DNA of 37,654 nucleotides, from positions 1 to 37,654 of IMG/VR virus record IMGVR_UViG_3300034355_000265; one strand, given 5' to 3'. Below, piece by piece: positions 6,507 to 15,025 of this stretch. The position numbers and the translations under genes are program-made. The stretch is from a virus. Positions within the stretch are counted from its first letter, which is position 1. Each line of letters starts with the position of its first letter. The notes beneath the pieces are model-generated. The model made no database searches. It saw only the letters and a list, made by a program, of their open reading frames with translations, and had not been told where the DNA came from.

Positions 6507-6965
6507 ATGTTCCGCGACCTCCCCATCACTGCCAGAGAGCTAAAAGCCACGCCCGCGACGTTGGAGCGCATATACGACGGCGCGAAGCTGGGATTGCGTG
6601 GAGATTCGCTTGCGCTGGCTGCGGGTTTGTTGCCGGTGGAGTTGGCCCGGCTGAAGCTCATGGACCCGATTGCGGAGATCGCGGAGATGAAGGGCCGCGC
6701 CGACAGCGAGATGACGATGTCGCGCACGCTGTACGAGGCGGCCGAGGCTGGGGATTCGAAGGCGGCGCTGGAGTTCCTGCGGCACAGGCACGACTGGGTA
6801 GCGAAGCAGCAGGTGCAGGTCGACGTCGCGCAGTCGATCAGTATCACTGCGGCGCTGGAGATGGCCGAGAAGCGCGTGCGTGCTGCAGAAGCAATAGAGG
6901 ATGCGGTGGAAATCCGTAGACCGCTGGCGCGGCCGCAAACACTGGCGGAAATGGGCCCGATTTGA
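6507..6965 (+). CDS. terS: terminase small subunit
   Basis: A 152-residue protein, close to P22 gp3 (162). It starts MFRDLPITARELKATPATLE and has an N-terminal helical DNA-binding region (residues about 10-50). The segment MSRTLYEAAEAGDSKAALEF plus LRHRHDW is typical of phage small terminases, and a basic-acidic C-terminal tail follows. It recognises the packaging site and loads the large subunit. No Shine-Dalgarno precedes ATG 6507; an in-frame TTG at 6459 would add 16 residues but lacks one too. It is followed by the zincin gene and then the large subunit. The function is well supported by context; the start is less sure. Confidence 0.8.
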   Translation: MFRDLPITARELKATPATLERIYDGAKLGLRGDSLALAAGLLPVELARLKLMDPIAEIAEMKGRADSEMTMSRTLYEAAEAGDSKAALEFLRHRHDWVAKQQVQVDVAQSISITAALEMAEKRVRAAEAIEDAVEIRRPLARPQTLAEMGPI

Positions 6966-7012
6966 GCCGATACGCGCCGATATGAGCCGTTGACGATATA
7001 AATGAGGACCGT

Positions 7013-7681
7013 ATGGCCACAGGACTGAAAAAAACGTCTGGCGGGTTGCCCGCGTTGCGGTCAGCAAATGCGTTGGCGCCGGCGCCAGTAAATGCGTTGA
7101 CGCCGGCGGCGTCAAATCCACTGCAAAGATTGTTGCAAGAAGCTGGCAAAAATCAGCAATATCAAGATATGTCGGATTATTTGTCTAAACAACAAATGAT
7201 GCCTCCAATAGGATATGGAGACACAACAAGAGACGATTTTCTTGGAGTTTACCGGCGAGGTCCAGGTTTGCCAAAAAGTGGCGTCATAAATTTTGCAAGC
7301 GATGCCACTCCAAGAACTGCAGTGCACGAACTCACACACGCTGCGGACTATGCAATACAAGATCAATACCGTGATCTCAAGAATAAAAAAGGCGGGCTAA
7401 ATTCTCTTGAGCGTCAATTTATTGACGGGTATGAAAAGCTAGTTGGGCGTAATTTTTCCAAGCGTCGTGAATTTGTTGAACGCATAGCCCCTGACTTTTC
7501 TTACTTTAACAGGGACTATAGGTCTAGTGGCCCAGAGTTGGCGGCGTTTGGCATTGGCAGCACAGAATGGCCAAACGATGAAAATCCAGCCCCATTGCAT
7601 GTAGATTCAACATACGCTACAAAGTTTGCTGTTTTGCTTGATCTTGCAAGGCGTTTACAAAAACCTGCGGCAAAGAAATAA
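7013..7681 (+). CDS. zincin-like metalloprotein between terminase genes
   Basis: A 222-residue protein with GAGGAC before ATG 7013. Residues about 101-107 read AVHELTHAADY, an HExxH zinc-protease signature. GPELAAFGIGSTEW further on could supply the third ligand (Glu). The first 40 residues are Ala/Pro-rich and low-complexity. From about 7130 the DNA is clearly AT-richer than its neighbours and codon use changes, pointing to separate acquisition. It has no signal peptide, so it would act in the host cell or inside the virion, for example as a head-maturation or host-directed protease; both are inference. The gene ends one base before the terminase ATG. Confidence 0.75.
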   Translation: MATGLKKTSGGLPALRSANALAPAPVNALTPAASNPLQRLLQEAGKNQQYQDMSDYLSKQQMMPPIGYGDTTRDDFLGVYRRGPGLPKSGVINFASDATPRTAVHELTHAADYAIQDQYRDLKNKKGGLNSLERQFIDGYEKLVGRNFSKRREFVERIAPDFSYFNRDYRSSGPELAAFGIGSTEWPNDENPAPLHVDSTYATKFAVLLDLARRLQKPAAKK

Positions 7682-9214
7682 ATGCAGACCACGAAATACA
7701 CCCCGCAGGAAGAACAGGCGCTGATGAGTCGCCTGTGGAGCGCAAAGCTCCGCGACGACCCCGAAGCGTTCGTGATGTTTGTGTTTCCCTGGGGCGAAAA
7801 GGGTACGCCGCTGGAAAAGCGCAGCGGCCCGCGAAAGTGGCAGCGGGAGATTCTGCGGAAGATACGGGGTCACATCGAAGAAAACGGCGACCGCGATATG
7901 TACGAGGTATTCCGCTTGGCGGTGGCCTCGGGGCGGGGGATCGGAAAGTCGGCGCTGGTCAGTTGGCTGGTGCTCTGGATGCTGAGTACGCGGATCGGCG
8001 CGAGCGTGATCGTCAGTGCGAACAGCGAAGCGCAGCTGCGCAGCGTGACCTGGGCCGAGATTACGAAGTGGCTGGCGATGCTGATGAATTCGCACTGGTT
8101 CGAGATCAGCGCGACGCGTATCGTGCCGGCGAAGTGGCTCACAGAACTGGTGGAGCGCGACCTGAAGAAGGGTACGCGTTACTGGGGCGCGGAGGGCAAG
8201 CTCTGGAGCGACGAGAATCCCGATGCGTACGCTGGCGCGCACAACGACGACGGCATGATGGTCGTGTTCGACGAGGCCAGCGGTATCCCCGACAGTATCT
8301 GGAGCGTGGCTGCGGGGTTTTTCACGGAAAACACGCCGCACAGATTCTGGTGCGCGTTCAGTAACCCGCGGCGAAACTCTGGGTATTTTTTCGAGTGTTT
8401 TAACGCCAAGCGGAACTTTTGGAAGACGCAGAATATTGACGCCAGAACGGTGGAGGACACTGATAAAGGCGTGTACCAGGTGATTATTGACGAGTACGGC
8501 GAGGACTCGCCGCAGGCAATGGTCGAGGTATACGGCGAGTTTCCCGGCGCGGATGAATACCAGTTCATCCCGCTGGGGCTGGTGGAAGAAGCCGGCAAGC
8601 GGCCCCCGATGCGCGACCCGGAGGCACCCGTGGTGCTGGGGGTGGACCCCGCGCGGTACGGGGCGGACGCGACGATTATCGTGGCGCGACGGGGGCGGGA
8701 TTTGCTCGAAGTGCGACGGTTCCGGGGCGATGACACGATGACGGTGGTGGGGCACGTCATTGAGGCGATCGAGGATTTCCGGCCGGTGCTGACAGTGATT
8801 GACGAAGGCGGCCTGGGCGCGGGCGTGCTGGACAGACTGCTGGAGCAGCGGTATAAGGTGCGCGGGGTGAATTTCGGCTGGAAGGCCAAAGATCAAAAGG
8901 CGTACCAGAACAAGCGGGCCGAGATGTGGGGCGCGATGAAACAGTGGCTGCGCACGGCGTCGATCAAGGACGACAGGAACCTGAAGAAAGACCTGTGCGG
9001 CCCGAGAACGCGACCGAACTCATCGGGGGCGATTGCGCTGGAGACGAAGGAGCAGATGAAGGCCCGGGGTTTGGCTTCGCCTGATGCTGCTGACGCACTG
9101 GCAGTGACGTTTGCGTTTCCCGTGGCGCACAGGGAGTACAATCCGCGCAGCCAGCACCGGGTGGTTACGACGCACGGGGGAGCCATGCAGTCGGCCGGGT
9201 GGATGGCACACTGA
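7682..9214 (+). CDS. terL: terminase large subunit
   Basis: The 510-residue packaging motor has ATPase and nuclease halves. Walker A is SGRGIGKS (83-90, K89). Walker B is MMVVFDEAS (192-200, D197/E198). The RNase H-like nuclease shows GVDPARYG (D322), TVIDEGG (D374) and SPDAADAL near the C-terminus. The length agrees with P22 gp2 (499). It pumps DNA into the prohead through the portal and cuts concatemers, most likely by the headful mechanism given the P22-like context. The start follows the zincin stop directly with no clear Shine-Dalgarno, suggesting translation by re-initiation. Confidence 0.95.
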   Translation: MQTTKYTPQEEQALMSRLWSAKLRDDPEAFVMFVFPWGEKGTPLEKRSGPRKWQREILRKIRGHIEENGDRDMYEVFRLAVASGRGIGKSALVSWLVLWMLSTRIGASVIVSANSEAQLRSVTWAEITKWLAMLMNSHWFEISATRIVPAKWLTELVERDLKKGTRYWGAEGKLWSDENPDAYAGAHNDDGMMVVFDEASGIPDSIWSVAAGFFTENTPHRFWCAFSNPRRNSGYFFECFNAKRNFWKTQNIDARTVEDTDKGVYQVIIDEYGEDSPQAMVEVYGEFPGADEYQFIPLGLVEEAGKRPPMRDPEAPVVLGVDPARYGADATIIVARRGRDLLEVRRFRGDDTMTVVGHVIEAIEDFRPVLTVIDEGGLGAGVLDRLLEQRYKVRGVNFGWKAKDQKAYQNKRAEMWGAMKQWLRTASIKDDRNLKKDLCGPRTRPNSSGAIALETKEQMKARGLASPDAADALAVTFAFPVAHREYNPRSQHRVVTTHGGAMQSAGWMAH

Positions 9215-9223
9215 GGGTCTGTT

Positions 9224-9478
9224 ATGGCGAAGTCGGTGTCTTTGAGCGTTGGTCGAGGCGAAAAGCTGCCCACGAAGCAGGGCGCTGGCCTGACGGCCAA
9301 AGGCCGCGAGAAGTACAACCGCGAAACCGGGTCGAACCTGAAGGCGCCGGCGCCGAACCCGAAGACTGAGGCCGACAAGGGCCGAAAAGCGTCGTTTTGC
9401 GCCCGCATGGGTAGCGTGGCTGCGAAGGCCGAGAACGGCGAGCGGGCCAAAGCGGCGCTCAAACGGTGGAAGTGCTGA
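9224..9478 (+). CDS. small conserved basic protein (DUF6321-like)
   Basis: An 84-residue basic protein with GAGGG six bases upstream of the ATG. The segment KLPTKQGAGLTAKGREKYNR followed by ETGSNLKAPAP and KGRKASFCARM is a highly conserved phage signature that I associate with the DUF6321 family. The many Lys, Arg and Gly residues suggest nucleic-acid binding or an extended packaged protein. It leads a trio of small basic genes between terminase and portal. Molecular role unknown. Confidence 0.75.
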   Translation: MAKSVSLSVGRGEKLPTKQGAGLTAKGREKYNRETGSNLKAPAPNPKTEADKGRKASFCARMGSVAAKAENGERAKAALKRWKC

Positions 9479-9480
9479 TC

Positions 9481-9651
9481 ATGCCGCAAAAAAAACCCAA
9501 CAGCCCAGGGCTGTACGCAGCAATCCACGCCAAGCGCGAGCGAATTGCTGCCGGCAGCGGCGAGAAGATGCGCAAGCCAGGCGCCAAGGGCGCGCCTACC
9601 GCCAAGGATTTCCGCGAGTCGGCCAAGACGGCCAAACCAAAGGGGAAATGA
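9481..9651 (+). CDS. small basic phage protein
   Basis: A 56-residue protein beginning MPQKKPNSPGLYAAIHAKRE. ATG 9481 lies two bases past the upstream stop. It is rich in Lys and Arg, with KMRKPGAKGAPTAKDFRESA toward the end. This sequence type is frequent next to terminase and portal genes in phages of this build, where it is annotated only as hypothetical. It is probably disordered and nucleic-acid- or capsid-associated; that is inference from composition. Confidence 0.7.
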   Translation: MPQKKPNSPGLYAAIHAKRERIAAGSGEKMRKPGAKGAPTAKDFRESAKTAKPKGK

Positions 9652-9652
9652 C

Positions 9653-9799
9653 ATGCCTCTGGTGAAATCCGCGTCCAAAGACGCGTTTCGCAAGAATGTG
9701 AAGACCGAAATGGCGCACGGCAAGCCGCAAAAACAGGCTGTGGCGGTAGCGTACAACACGCAGCGCATGGCCAAAGCGCCTGCGAAGGGCAAGAAGTAA
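9653..9799 (+). CDS. small basic phage protein (DUF6496-like)
   Basis: A 48-residue protein starting MPLVKSASKDAFRKNVKTEM, with AAGGGG seven bases before ATG 9653. The motif GKPQKQAVAVAYNTQR resembles the small DUF6496-type phage proteins, so the family name is tentative. It is strongly basic. It ends just before the portal start, so all three small basic genes are transcribed and probably translated with the head genes. Confidence 0.7.
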   Translation: MPLVKSASKDAFRKNVKTEMAHGKPQKQAVAVAYNTQRMAKAPAKGKK

Positions 9800-9800
9800 C

Positions 9801-11954
9801 ATGGCACGCGACGACGGCATCAACGGGGCTCGGCGGGTAGCCGACGGCGGCTCGGACAAGTCTGAACTGCTGGCAGAAATGCGCACGCGGATGCAGTCCG
9901 CGCAGTCGGCGTTCTCGCTCACGCGGCAGGCTGAGTTGGACGACCTGCGGTTTATGGCCGGCAGTCCGGACAACAACTGGCAGTGGCCGCAGGACGTGCT
10001 TGCGACGCGCGGCAGCGTGCAGGGCCAGACGGTGAACGCCAGGCCGTGCCTGACGATCAACAAACTGCCGCAGCACGTTCGCAACGTCACCAACGAGCAG
10101 CGCCAGAACCGCCCCAGCGGCAAGGTCATCCCTGCGGACGATCAAGCCGACCCCGAAGTTGCCGAGATTTTCGACGGCATCGTGCGGCACATCGAGTACA
10201 TGTCTGACGCCGACGTGGCGTACGACACGGCCTGCGACAATCAAGTCACGTTCGGCGAAGGGTATATCCGCCTGCTGACGGAGTACTGCGACGAGGACAC
10301 GTTCGATCAGGACATTCGCATCGGCCGCATTCGCAACGCGTTCAGCGTGTACATGGACCCGATGATCCAAGACCCCTGCGGGTCGGATGCGCGGTACTGC
10401 TTTATCACGCAGGACATCACTGTCGACGAGTTCGAGCGGATGTTCCCCGATGCCACGCCGATCACGACGCTGCGCACGCAGGGCGTGGGCGATGCGTCGA
10501 TGGGGTACTGGCTGAACGAAAACACGGTGCGGATTGCCGAGTATTTCCGCATCGAAGAAGAACGCGCCACGCTGAACCTCTATCCTGGCGGCTTGACGGC
10601 GTTCAAAGGGTCGTTTGAGGCCCGCCAGATGGAAGCGATGGGCATGGAACCCGTGCGCACGCGGGAGTCGTCCAAGCGCGTTGTGAAGTGGATGAAGACC
10701 AACGGTTTCGAGGTTTTGGAGGAGCAGGACTGGGTCGGGAAGTACATTCCCGTGGTGCGCGTGGTCGGCAACGAGTTTGAGGTGGACGGCGAGATCCACG
10801 TCTCGGGCCTGGTGCGCAACGCCAAGGACGCCCAGCGCATGTACAACTACTGGGTGTCGCAGGAAGCCGAGATGCTGGCGCTGGCCCCGAAGGCGCCGTT
10901 CATCGGGTACGGCGGGCAGTTCGAGGGCTACGAGAACCAGTGGAAGACGGCCAACACGCAGAACTGGCCGTATCTGGAGGTAAACCCTGATGCCACAGAC
11001 GGAGCCGGAAATTCTTTCCCGCTTCCTCAGCGAGCGCAGCCGCCGATGGCACAGCAGGGGCTTATCGCCGCCAAGATGGGCGCCGCAGACGACATCAAGG
11101 CAACCACGGGCCAGTACGACCCGTCCCTCGGCGCGACTTCCAACGAACGATCGGGCCGCGCTATTCTGGCTCGTCAGGCTCAAAGCGATACCGGAACCTA
11201 CCACTATGTGGATAACTTGGCCCGGGCCATACGGCATGTGACGCGCCAGATTATCGACATGATCCCGAAGATCTACGACACGCAGCGCATCGCGCGAATC
11301 ATCGGCATGGACGGCCAGACAACGATGGCCAAGATCAACCCGATGCAGCCCGAGCCGGTGCGCGAGTTGAAGGACCAGAACGGCGTCACCATCGAGAAAA
11401 TTTACAACCCCGGCGTCGGCCGATACGACGTTGTGGTCACCACAGGCCCGTCGTACCTGACCAAACGCCAAGAAGCGATGGATGCCATGTCGCAGATCCT
11501 GCAGGGCTCGCCGCAGCTGTGGGCCGTGGCCGGCGACCTGTTTGTAAAGAACATGGACTGGCCGGGAGCGGAAGAACTGGCTGAACGCCTGCGCAAGACA
11601 ATCGACCCGAAGTTGCTGCAGGATCAGGACGACCCGGCGCTGCAGGCCGCGAACCAGCAGATTCAGGTGCTGACGCAAGAGATGCAGGCCATGCAGCAGA
11701 TGCTGCAGAACGTCCAGCAGTCGATGGAAGCGCAGAAGATGAAGGTCGACACGTTCAAGGCCGAGTCTGACGCCGAGATCAAGGCGTACGAGGCCGAGAC
11801 GCGTCGCTTGCAGGCTGTGCAGACCGGCATGACGCCTGAGCAAGTGCAGGAGATCATCATGCAGACCATGCGTGACATTGCCACTGTGGGTGACATGTCG
11901 ATTGCCATGCAGGGCCAAATGCCTACGGCTGCACCACAGGGGATGCCAGTATGA
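9801..11954 (+). CDS. portal protein (P22-like)
   Basis: The 717-residue protein is close to P22 gp1 (725). Typical portal sequence is seen early: LTINKLPQHVRNVTNEQRQN, then SDADVAYDTACDNQVTFGEG. The C-terminal region from about residue 610 to 690 is a long Gln-, Met- and Glu-rich coiled coil (QIQVLTQEMQAMQQMLQNVQ), matching the helical barrel that P22 portals carry into the capsid. Twelve copies form the DNA channel at one vertex, to which terminase docks and later the gp4- and gp10-like tail factors attach. It overlaps the next gene by ATGA. Confidence 0.95.
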   Translation: MARDDGINGARRVADGGSDKSELLAEMRTRMQSAQSAFSLTRQAELDDLRFMAGSPDNNWQWPQDVLATRGSVQGQTVNARPCLTINKLPQHVRNVTNEQRQNRPSGKVIPADDQADPEVAEIFDGIVRHIEYMSDADVAYDTACDNQVTFGEGYIRLLTEYCDEDTFDQDIRIGRIRNAFSVYMDPMIQDPCGSDARYCFITQDITVDEFERMFPDATPITTLRTQGVGDASMGYWLNENTVRIAEYFRIEEERATLNLYPGGLTAFKGSFEARQMEAMGMEPVRTRESSKRVVKWMKTNGFEVLEEQDWVGKYIPVVRVVGNEFEVDGEIHVSGLVRNAKDAQRMYNYWVSQEAEMLALAPKAPFIGYGGQFEGYENQWKTANTQNWPYLEVNPDATDGAGNSFPLPQRAQPPMAQQGLIAAKMGAADDIKATTGQYDPSLGATSNERSGRAILARQAQSDTGTYHYVDNLARAIRHVTRQIIDMIPKIYDTQRIARIIGMDGQTTMAKINPMQPEPVRELKDQNGVTIEKIYNPGVGRYDVVVTTGPSYLTKRQEAMDAMSQILQGSPQLWAVAGDLFVKNMDWPGAEELAERLRKTIDPKLLQDQDDPALQAANQQIQVLTQEMQAMQQMLQNVQQSMEAQKMKVDTFKAESDAEIKAYEAETRRLQAVQTGMTPEQVQEIIMQTMRDIATVGDMSIAMQGQMPTAAPQGMPV

Positions 11955-12313
11955 GTTGCGAGAAGTTCATCGGCCAGCTGTTTCTGGCGCGTGATGTCAC
12001 GCACAGCGTGCATCTGAACACACGCTCGTACGCCAAGCACAAGGCGCTAGCCAAGTTCTACGACCAGATCATTGACTTGGCAGACAGTTTTGCCGAGGCG
12101 TATCAGGGCAAGTACGGCCTGATTGGCCCGGTGGAACTGCAGCAGGCCACCAAGACGAACAACGTGGTGGAGTTTCTTGAGGACATGGTGCAGACCATCA
12201 TGGACACCCGTTACGATGTGGTCGAGAAGGAATGCACGCCGCTGCAGAACATCATCGACGAGATTCTGGCGCTGTTTTACAGCACCCTGTACAAGCTGAA
12301 ATTCCTGGCGTAA
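11951..12313 (+). CDS. conserved helical protein (DUF5856-like)
   Basis: A 120-residue, mostly helical protein starting MSCEKFIGQLFLARDVTHSV. HLNTRSYAKHKALAKFYDQI and DLADSFAEAYQGKYG are characteristic of the DUF5856 group, which is thought to have a ferritin- or Dps-like four-helix bundle. It is often found beside phage portal or head genes. It is coupled to the portal by ATGA. A role in head assembly or DNA protection is possible but unproven. Confidence 0.75.
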   Translation: MSCEKFIGQLFLARDVTHSVHLNTRSYAKHKALAKFYDQIIDLADSFAEAYQGKYGLIGPVELQQATKTNNVVEFLEDMVQTIMDTRYDVVEKECTPLQNIIDEILALFYSTLYKLKFLA

Positions 12314-12323
12314 GGAGCCCATT

Positions 12324-12626
12324 GTGGAACTGCTCAACCCCCTTGACGACGCAACGTTTACCGCACGCACGGCGTCGTTTACCGGCACTGCTGGCAACAC
12401 CGCAACCTGGCCCGCAGGCCCGCAGGGCGTGGTGGTGTGGTGCTCTGTGGCCGCTTACGTCCGCGTGGGCGAGGGCGTTACGGCTACCACGGCCGACACG
12501 CCAATCCCGGCGAACACGCCGATCCCGTTCAAGGTGCCCGGCGGCACCGGCGCCCCGTGGCGCGTGAGCGCGATTCAGATTTCCGGCGGCGGCACCGTGT
12601 ACGCCAAGCCCATTAACATCCAGTAA
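12324..12626 (+). CDS. small beta-rich structural protein
   Basis: A 100-residue protein with a GTG start, AAGGAG six bases before it. It begins VELLNPLDDATFTARTASFT and has alternating hydrophobic beta strands (GVVVWCSVAAYVRVGEG, PWRVSAIQISGGGTVYA). No membrane segment is present. The position among head genes and the beta-sandwich look suggest a minor head or decoration protein. Its family is common but uncharacterised in similar phages. Confidence 0.65.
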   Translation: MELLNPLDDATFTARTASFTGTAGNTATWPAGPQGVVVWCSVAAYVRVGEGVTATTADTPIPANTPIPFKVPGGTGAPWRVSAIQISGGGTVYAKPINIQ

Positions 12627-12638
12627 CGAGGGCCTGAC

Positions 12639-12878
12639 ATGCCGTTTTTTGGCGTCCCCATTCGCAATGGAATTCCGCTGGGTTTGGGGTCTGTTGTTGG
12701 TTTTGGTATAGCGGTAGCCGCTGCGCCACCTCCGCCACCAAACACATTTGATGTACTTCCGTCGTCTGGTTCGCCAACGTACACGGTTACAAACAACGTG
12801 CTTAATAGCTCGGGAACTGTTTTTGCTGTTTCGGCTACGGTGCTAAGCAGCGACGGAACGAGCTATTCCCCGATTTAA
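12639..12878 (+). CDS. small protein with hydrophobic Gly-rich segment
   Basis: A 79-residue protein, GAGGG before ATG 12639. Residues about 10-30 form a Gly/Val/Ala-rich hydrophobic stretch (NGIPLGLGSVVGFGIAVAAA), followed by five prolines and a Ser/Thr-rich beta tail (TYTVTNNVLNSSGTVFAVSA). The DNA becomes AT-richer in the second half, like the fibre gene that follows. It may be a fibre-anchoring or minor virion protein. No family recognised. Confidence 0.55.
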   Translation: MPFFGVPIRNGIPLGLGSVVGFGIAVAAAPPPPPNTFDVLPSSGSPTYTVTNNVLNSSGTVFAVSATVLSSDGTSYSPI

Positions 12879-12887
12879 GGAAACATC

Positions 12888-14624
12888 ATGGCCGCACTTG
12901 AAGTAATTGCCCTTGACACTGCAACGCCGCAGCTTCGTGCTCCAGGCGCTGGAGACACCTACACGTTCCCGCGTGCGGTTGCAATGACGGGGGCGCTGAC
13001 CTATGGCGGCGTAACGTTGAACAACGCTGTCACGGGCACTGGCAACATGGTGTTGTCTACGAGCCCAACGTTTACAACTCCAGTTCTTGGCACGCCGTCC
13101 AGTGGTACTTTGACAAGTTGCACGGGATTGCCAATTAGTACTGGTGTTGCAGGTCTTGGAACGGGCGTTGCAACGGCTCTTGCTGTAAATACAGGCTCTG
13201 CTGGCGCGTTTGTTGTCAATGGCGGGGCGTTGGGTACGCCATCTAGCGGCACCCTTACGAACGCCACTGGCCTTCCTCTGTCCACCGGCGTGACTGGCAC
13301 ACTGCCTGTTGCCAATGGCGGCACTGGACAAACCAGCTACACCGATGGGCAGCTTCTTATTGGTAACACCACCGGTAACACGCTGGCTAAGGCGACGTTG
13401 ACGGCTGGCGCCAACGTTACCATTACCAACGGGTCCGGCAGCATCACTATTGCCGCATCGGGAGGTGGCGGTTCTTCGACGTTGACTATTAGCGACAAGA
13501 CCGGCGCCTACACCGTCGTTGCGGGGGATCTCGGGACCATCATCAACTGCACATCTGGCACGTTCACTGTGTCGCTGACAGCGGCGGCTACGCTTGGGTC
13601 TGGGTTCAATTGCTGGATCTGGAATACTGGTACAGGCGTCATTACTATTGATCCAAATGGGACAGAAACGGTAGATGGCGTTGATCCAACTACTGAATTT
13701 AAACTTACGCAAGGTACGGGCGTAAGACTTGTCTGCACTGGTACTAATTGGCTTACAGGAGACAATAGAACTACCGGAACAGCATCTATTGGCGTGCTGG
13801 GAACACAAATTGGAAGAAACTCAACAGGCGACATGGCTGTCGCAATTACAGGACAAGGAGCTATGGCTCTCGGCGGCTCCTACGCCTCCGGCGTCGACAG
13901 TTTTGCGGCGGCTGTTGCAAACAATACGGTTACTTATGGAGCACAAAATGCAAATGCACTTGCTATGGGAAGCCTTTCTAAGGCAAACGGCTCTTCGTCC
14001 GTAGCGATTGGCAGGCAAAATACTGCTAGCGGCACAAGAAGTTTAGCGTTGGGAAATTTATCAAACGCAAGTGGTACTGGAAGTGTCGCAATTGGCTGTG
14101 GCTCAGCCGTTGGTTTTGGCGCAAACGCCAGTGGAGTTGACGCAATAGCTTTTGGGGATAGTGCGACTGCCTTACAAATAAAAAAATATGCTTTTGCCGG
14201 ATGGGGTTCTGCCTCCGCAGGCAGTTCTCAAATGGGTATTTTGTTGTTGTGCAAAACAACAACAAATGACACTGCAACGGTTCTTACATCTGACACGGGC
14301 GTTGCCGCAACGTCAAACCAAGTTATTCTCTCCAACAGCAGCGCCTACGCTTTCACAGGAACCGTTGTCGCCCGCCAACAAGCCGCAGACGGCACAGACT
14401 CTGCTGCGTGGAAAATCGAAGGTTTGATTCGCAGGGAAGCTAACGCCGCGAGCACGACGCTGGTGGCCTCAACCGTCACCGCCATCGACAACACCCCAGG
14501 CTGGACGCTGGCGCTCAGCGCTGACACCACCAACGGCGGTCTTGCAGTAACCGCAACCGGCGCAGCAGCAACTGATATTCGGTGGGTTGCCACTGTGCAA
14601 ACCTCTGAAGTCATCTACGCATAA
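12888..14624 (+). CDS. fibre-like protein with YadA-type head repeats
   Basis: A 578-residue protein with AAGGAA before the ATG. The N-terminal third has the phage-fibre pattern GTPSSGTLTNATGLPLSTGV and TLPVANGGTGQTSYTDGQLL. A beta domain follows, then a YadA/Hep_Hag-type stretch of short repeats (SSVAIGRQNTASGTRSLALG, GSVAIGCG). This predicts a trimeric, rigid, outward fibre. Finding it between portal and scaffold genes rather than with the tail genes is unusual and suggests a head fibre. The repeat section is AT-richer than its surroundings, as expected for exchanged receptor-binding parts. Confidence 0.8.
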   Translation: MAALEVIALDTATPQLRAPGAGDTYTFPRAVAMTGALTYGGVTLNNAVTGTGNMVLSTSPTFTTPVLGTPSSGTLTSCTGLPISTGVAGLGTGVATALAVNTGSAGAFVVNGGALGTPSSGTLTNATGLPLSTGVTGTLPVANGGTGQTSYTDGQLLIGNTTGNTLAKATLTAGANVTITNGSGSITIAASGGGGSSTLTISDKTGAYTVVAGDLGTIINCTSGTFTVSLTAAATLGSGFNCWIWNTGTGVITIDPNGTETVDGVDPTTEFKLTQGTGVRLVCTGTNWLTGDNRTTGTASIGVLGTQIGRNSTGDMAVAITGQGAMALGGSYASGVDSFAAAVANNTVTYGAQNANALAMGSLSKANGSSSVAIGRQNTASGTRSLALGNLSNASGTGSVAIGCGSAVGFGANASGVDAIAFGDSATALQIKKYAFAGWGSASAGSSQMGILLLCKTTTNDTATVLTSDTGVAATSNQVILSNSSAYAFTGTVVARQQAADGTDSAAWKIEGLIRREANAASTTLVASTVTAIDNTPGWTLALSADTTNGGLAVTATGAAATDIRWVATVQTSEVIYA

Positions 14625-14636
14625 AGGAGCCACATC

Positions 14637-14936
14637 ATGGCAATTCAAATCGACCTCACCAATTCTCAGTACGGCGTCCCGTTCGCCGGTGCCTACTTCC
14701 GCATCGTCACCGCTGCCATCACCCGCCAGCGCTCTGGCGGGCCAAAGTTCTCCGTGATAATCGACATCGCAGGCTACGGCACGGCCACGCCCGGTGACGA
14801 CACGCGGGATGTGGAGTTCCGGCGCTACCACACGTCGCTGGATGACATCGAGGCGCAGGCCGGTGCGGCGTTCCTCGACAAGTGCTACGCCTGGGTGATG
14901 GCGCAGGCTGACATGGCTGGGTCTGTTGGAGTGTGA
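14637..14936 (+). CDS. small conserved virion-region protein
   Basis: A 99-residue protein with AAAGGAG before ATG 14637. It starts MAIQIDLTNSQYGVPFAGAY and has beta strands (FSVIIDIAGYGTATPG), an acidic turn (DDTRDVEFRRYHTS) and a C-terminal helix (IEAQAGAAFLDKCYAWVMAQ). It is a compact alpha/beta protein without motifs I can place. It directly follows the fibre gene, so a fibre-attachment or assembly role is conceivable. Confidence 0.65.
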   Translation: MAIQIDLTNSQYGVPFAGAYFRIVTAAITRQRSGGPKFSVIIDIAGYGTATPGDDTRDVEFRRYHTSLDDIEAQAGAAFLDKCYAWVMAQADMAGSVGV

Positions 14937-14943
14937 GTATTTA

Positions 14944-14960
14944 GCGAAGATGTACTTCGC
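14944..14960. other. stem-loop before the scaffold gene
   Basis: GCGAAG (14944-14949), loop ATGTA, CTTCGC (14955-14960) is a perfect 6-bp hairpin just after the stop of the preceding gene. It lacks a T run. It may dampen read-through or stabilise the upstream message. Confidence 0.45.
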
Positions 14961-14970
14961 ACAATTTGCG

Positions 14971-14979
14971 TGGTATATT
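14971..14979 (+). promoter_or_regulatory. possible extended -10 promoter for scaffold and coat
   Basis: TGGTATATT is a good extended -10 (TGnTATATT) in the only sizeable gap (about 90 bases) of the head operon, 47 bases upstream of the scaffold ATG. The -35 region (TGTACT, 14951-14956) is poor. GATTCC-AC-GGAATC near 15010-15023 gives a small hairpin close to the ribosome site. A separate promoter here would boost scaffold and coat, the proteins needed in most copies. Confidence 0.4.
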
Positions 14980-15025
14980 CCGCGCCATCGTACCGGCCCG
15001 TTGACCGGGGATTCCACGGAATCAA

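Noticed and set aside
9459-11918. Very long minus-strand open frame opposite the portal gene
   Set aside because: Its composition (His/Leu/Arg-rich) is the typical mirror of GC-rich coding DNA; the plus strand encodes a clear P22-like portal.
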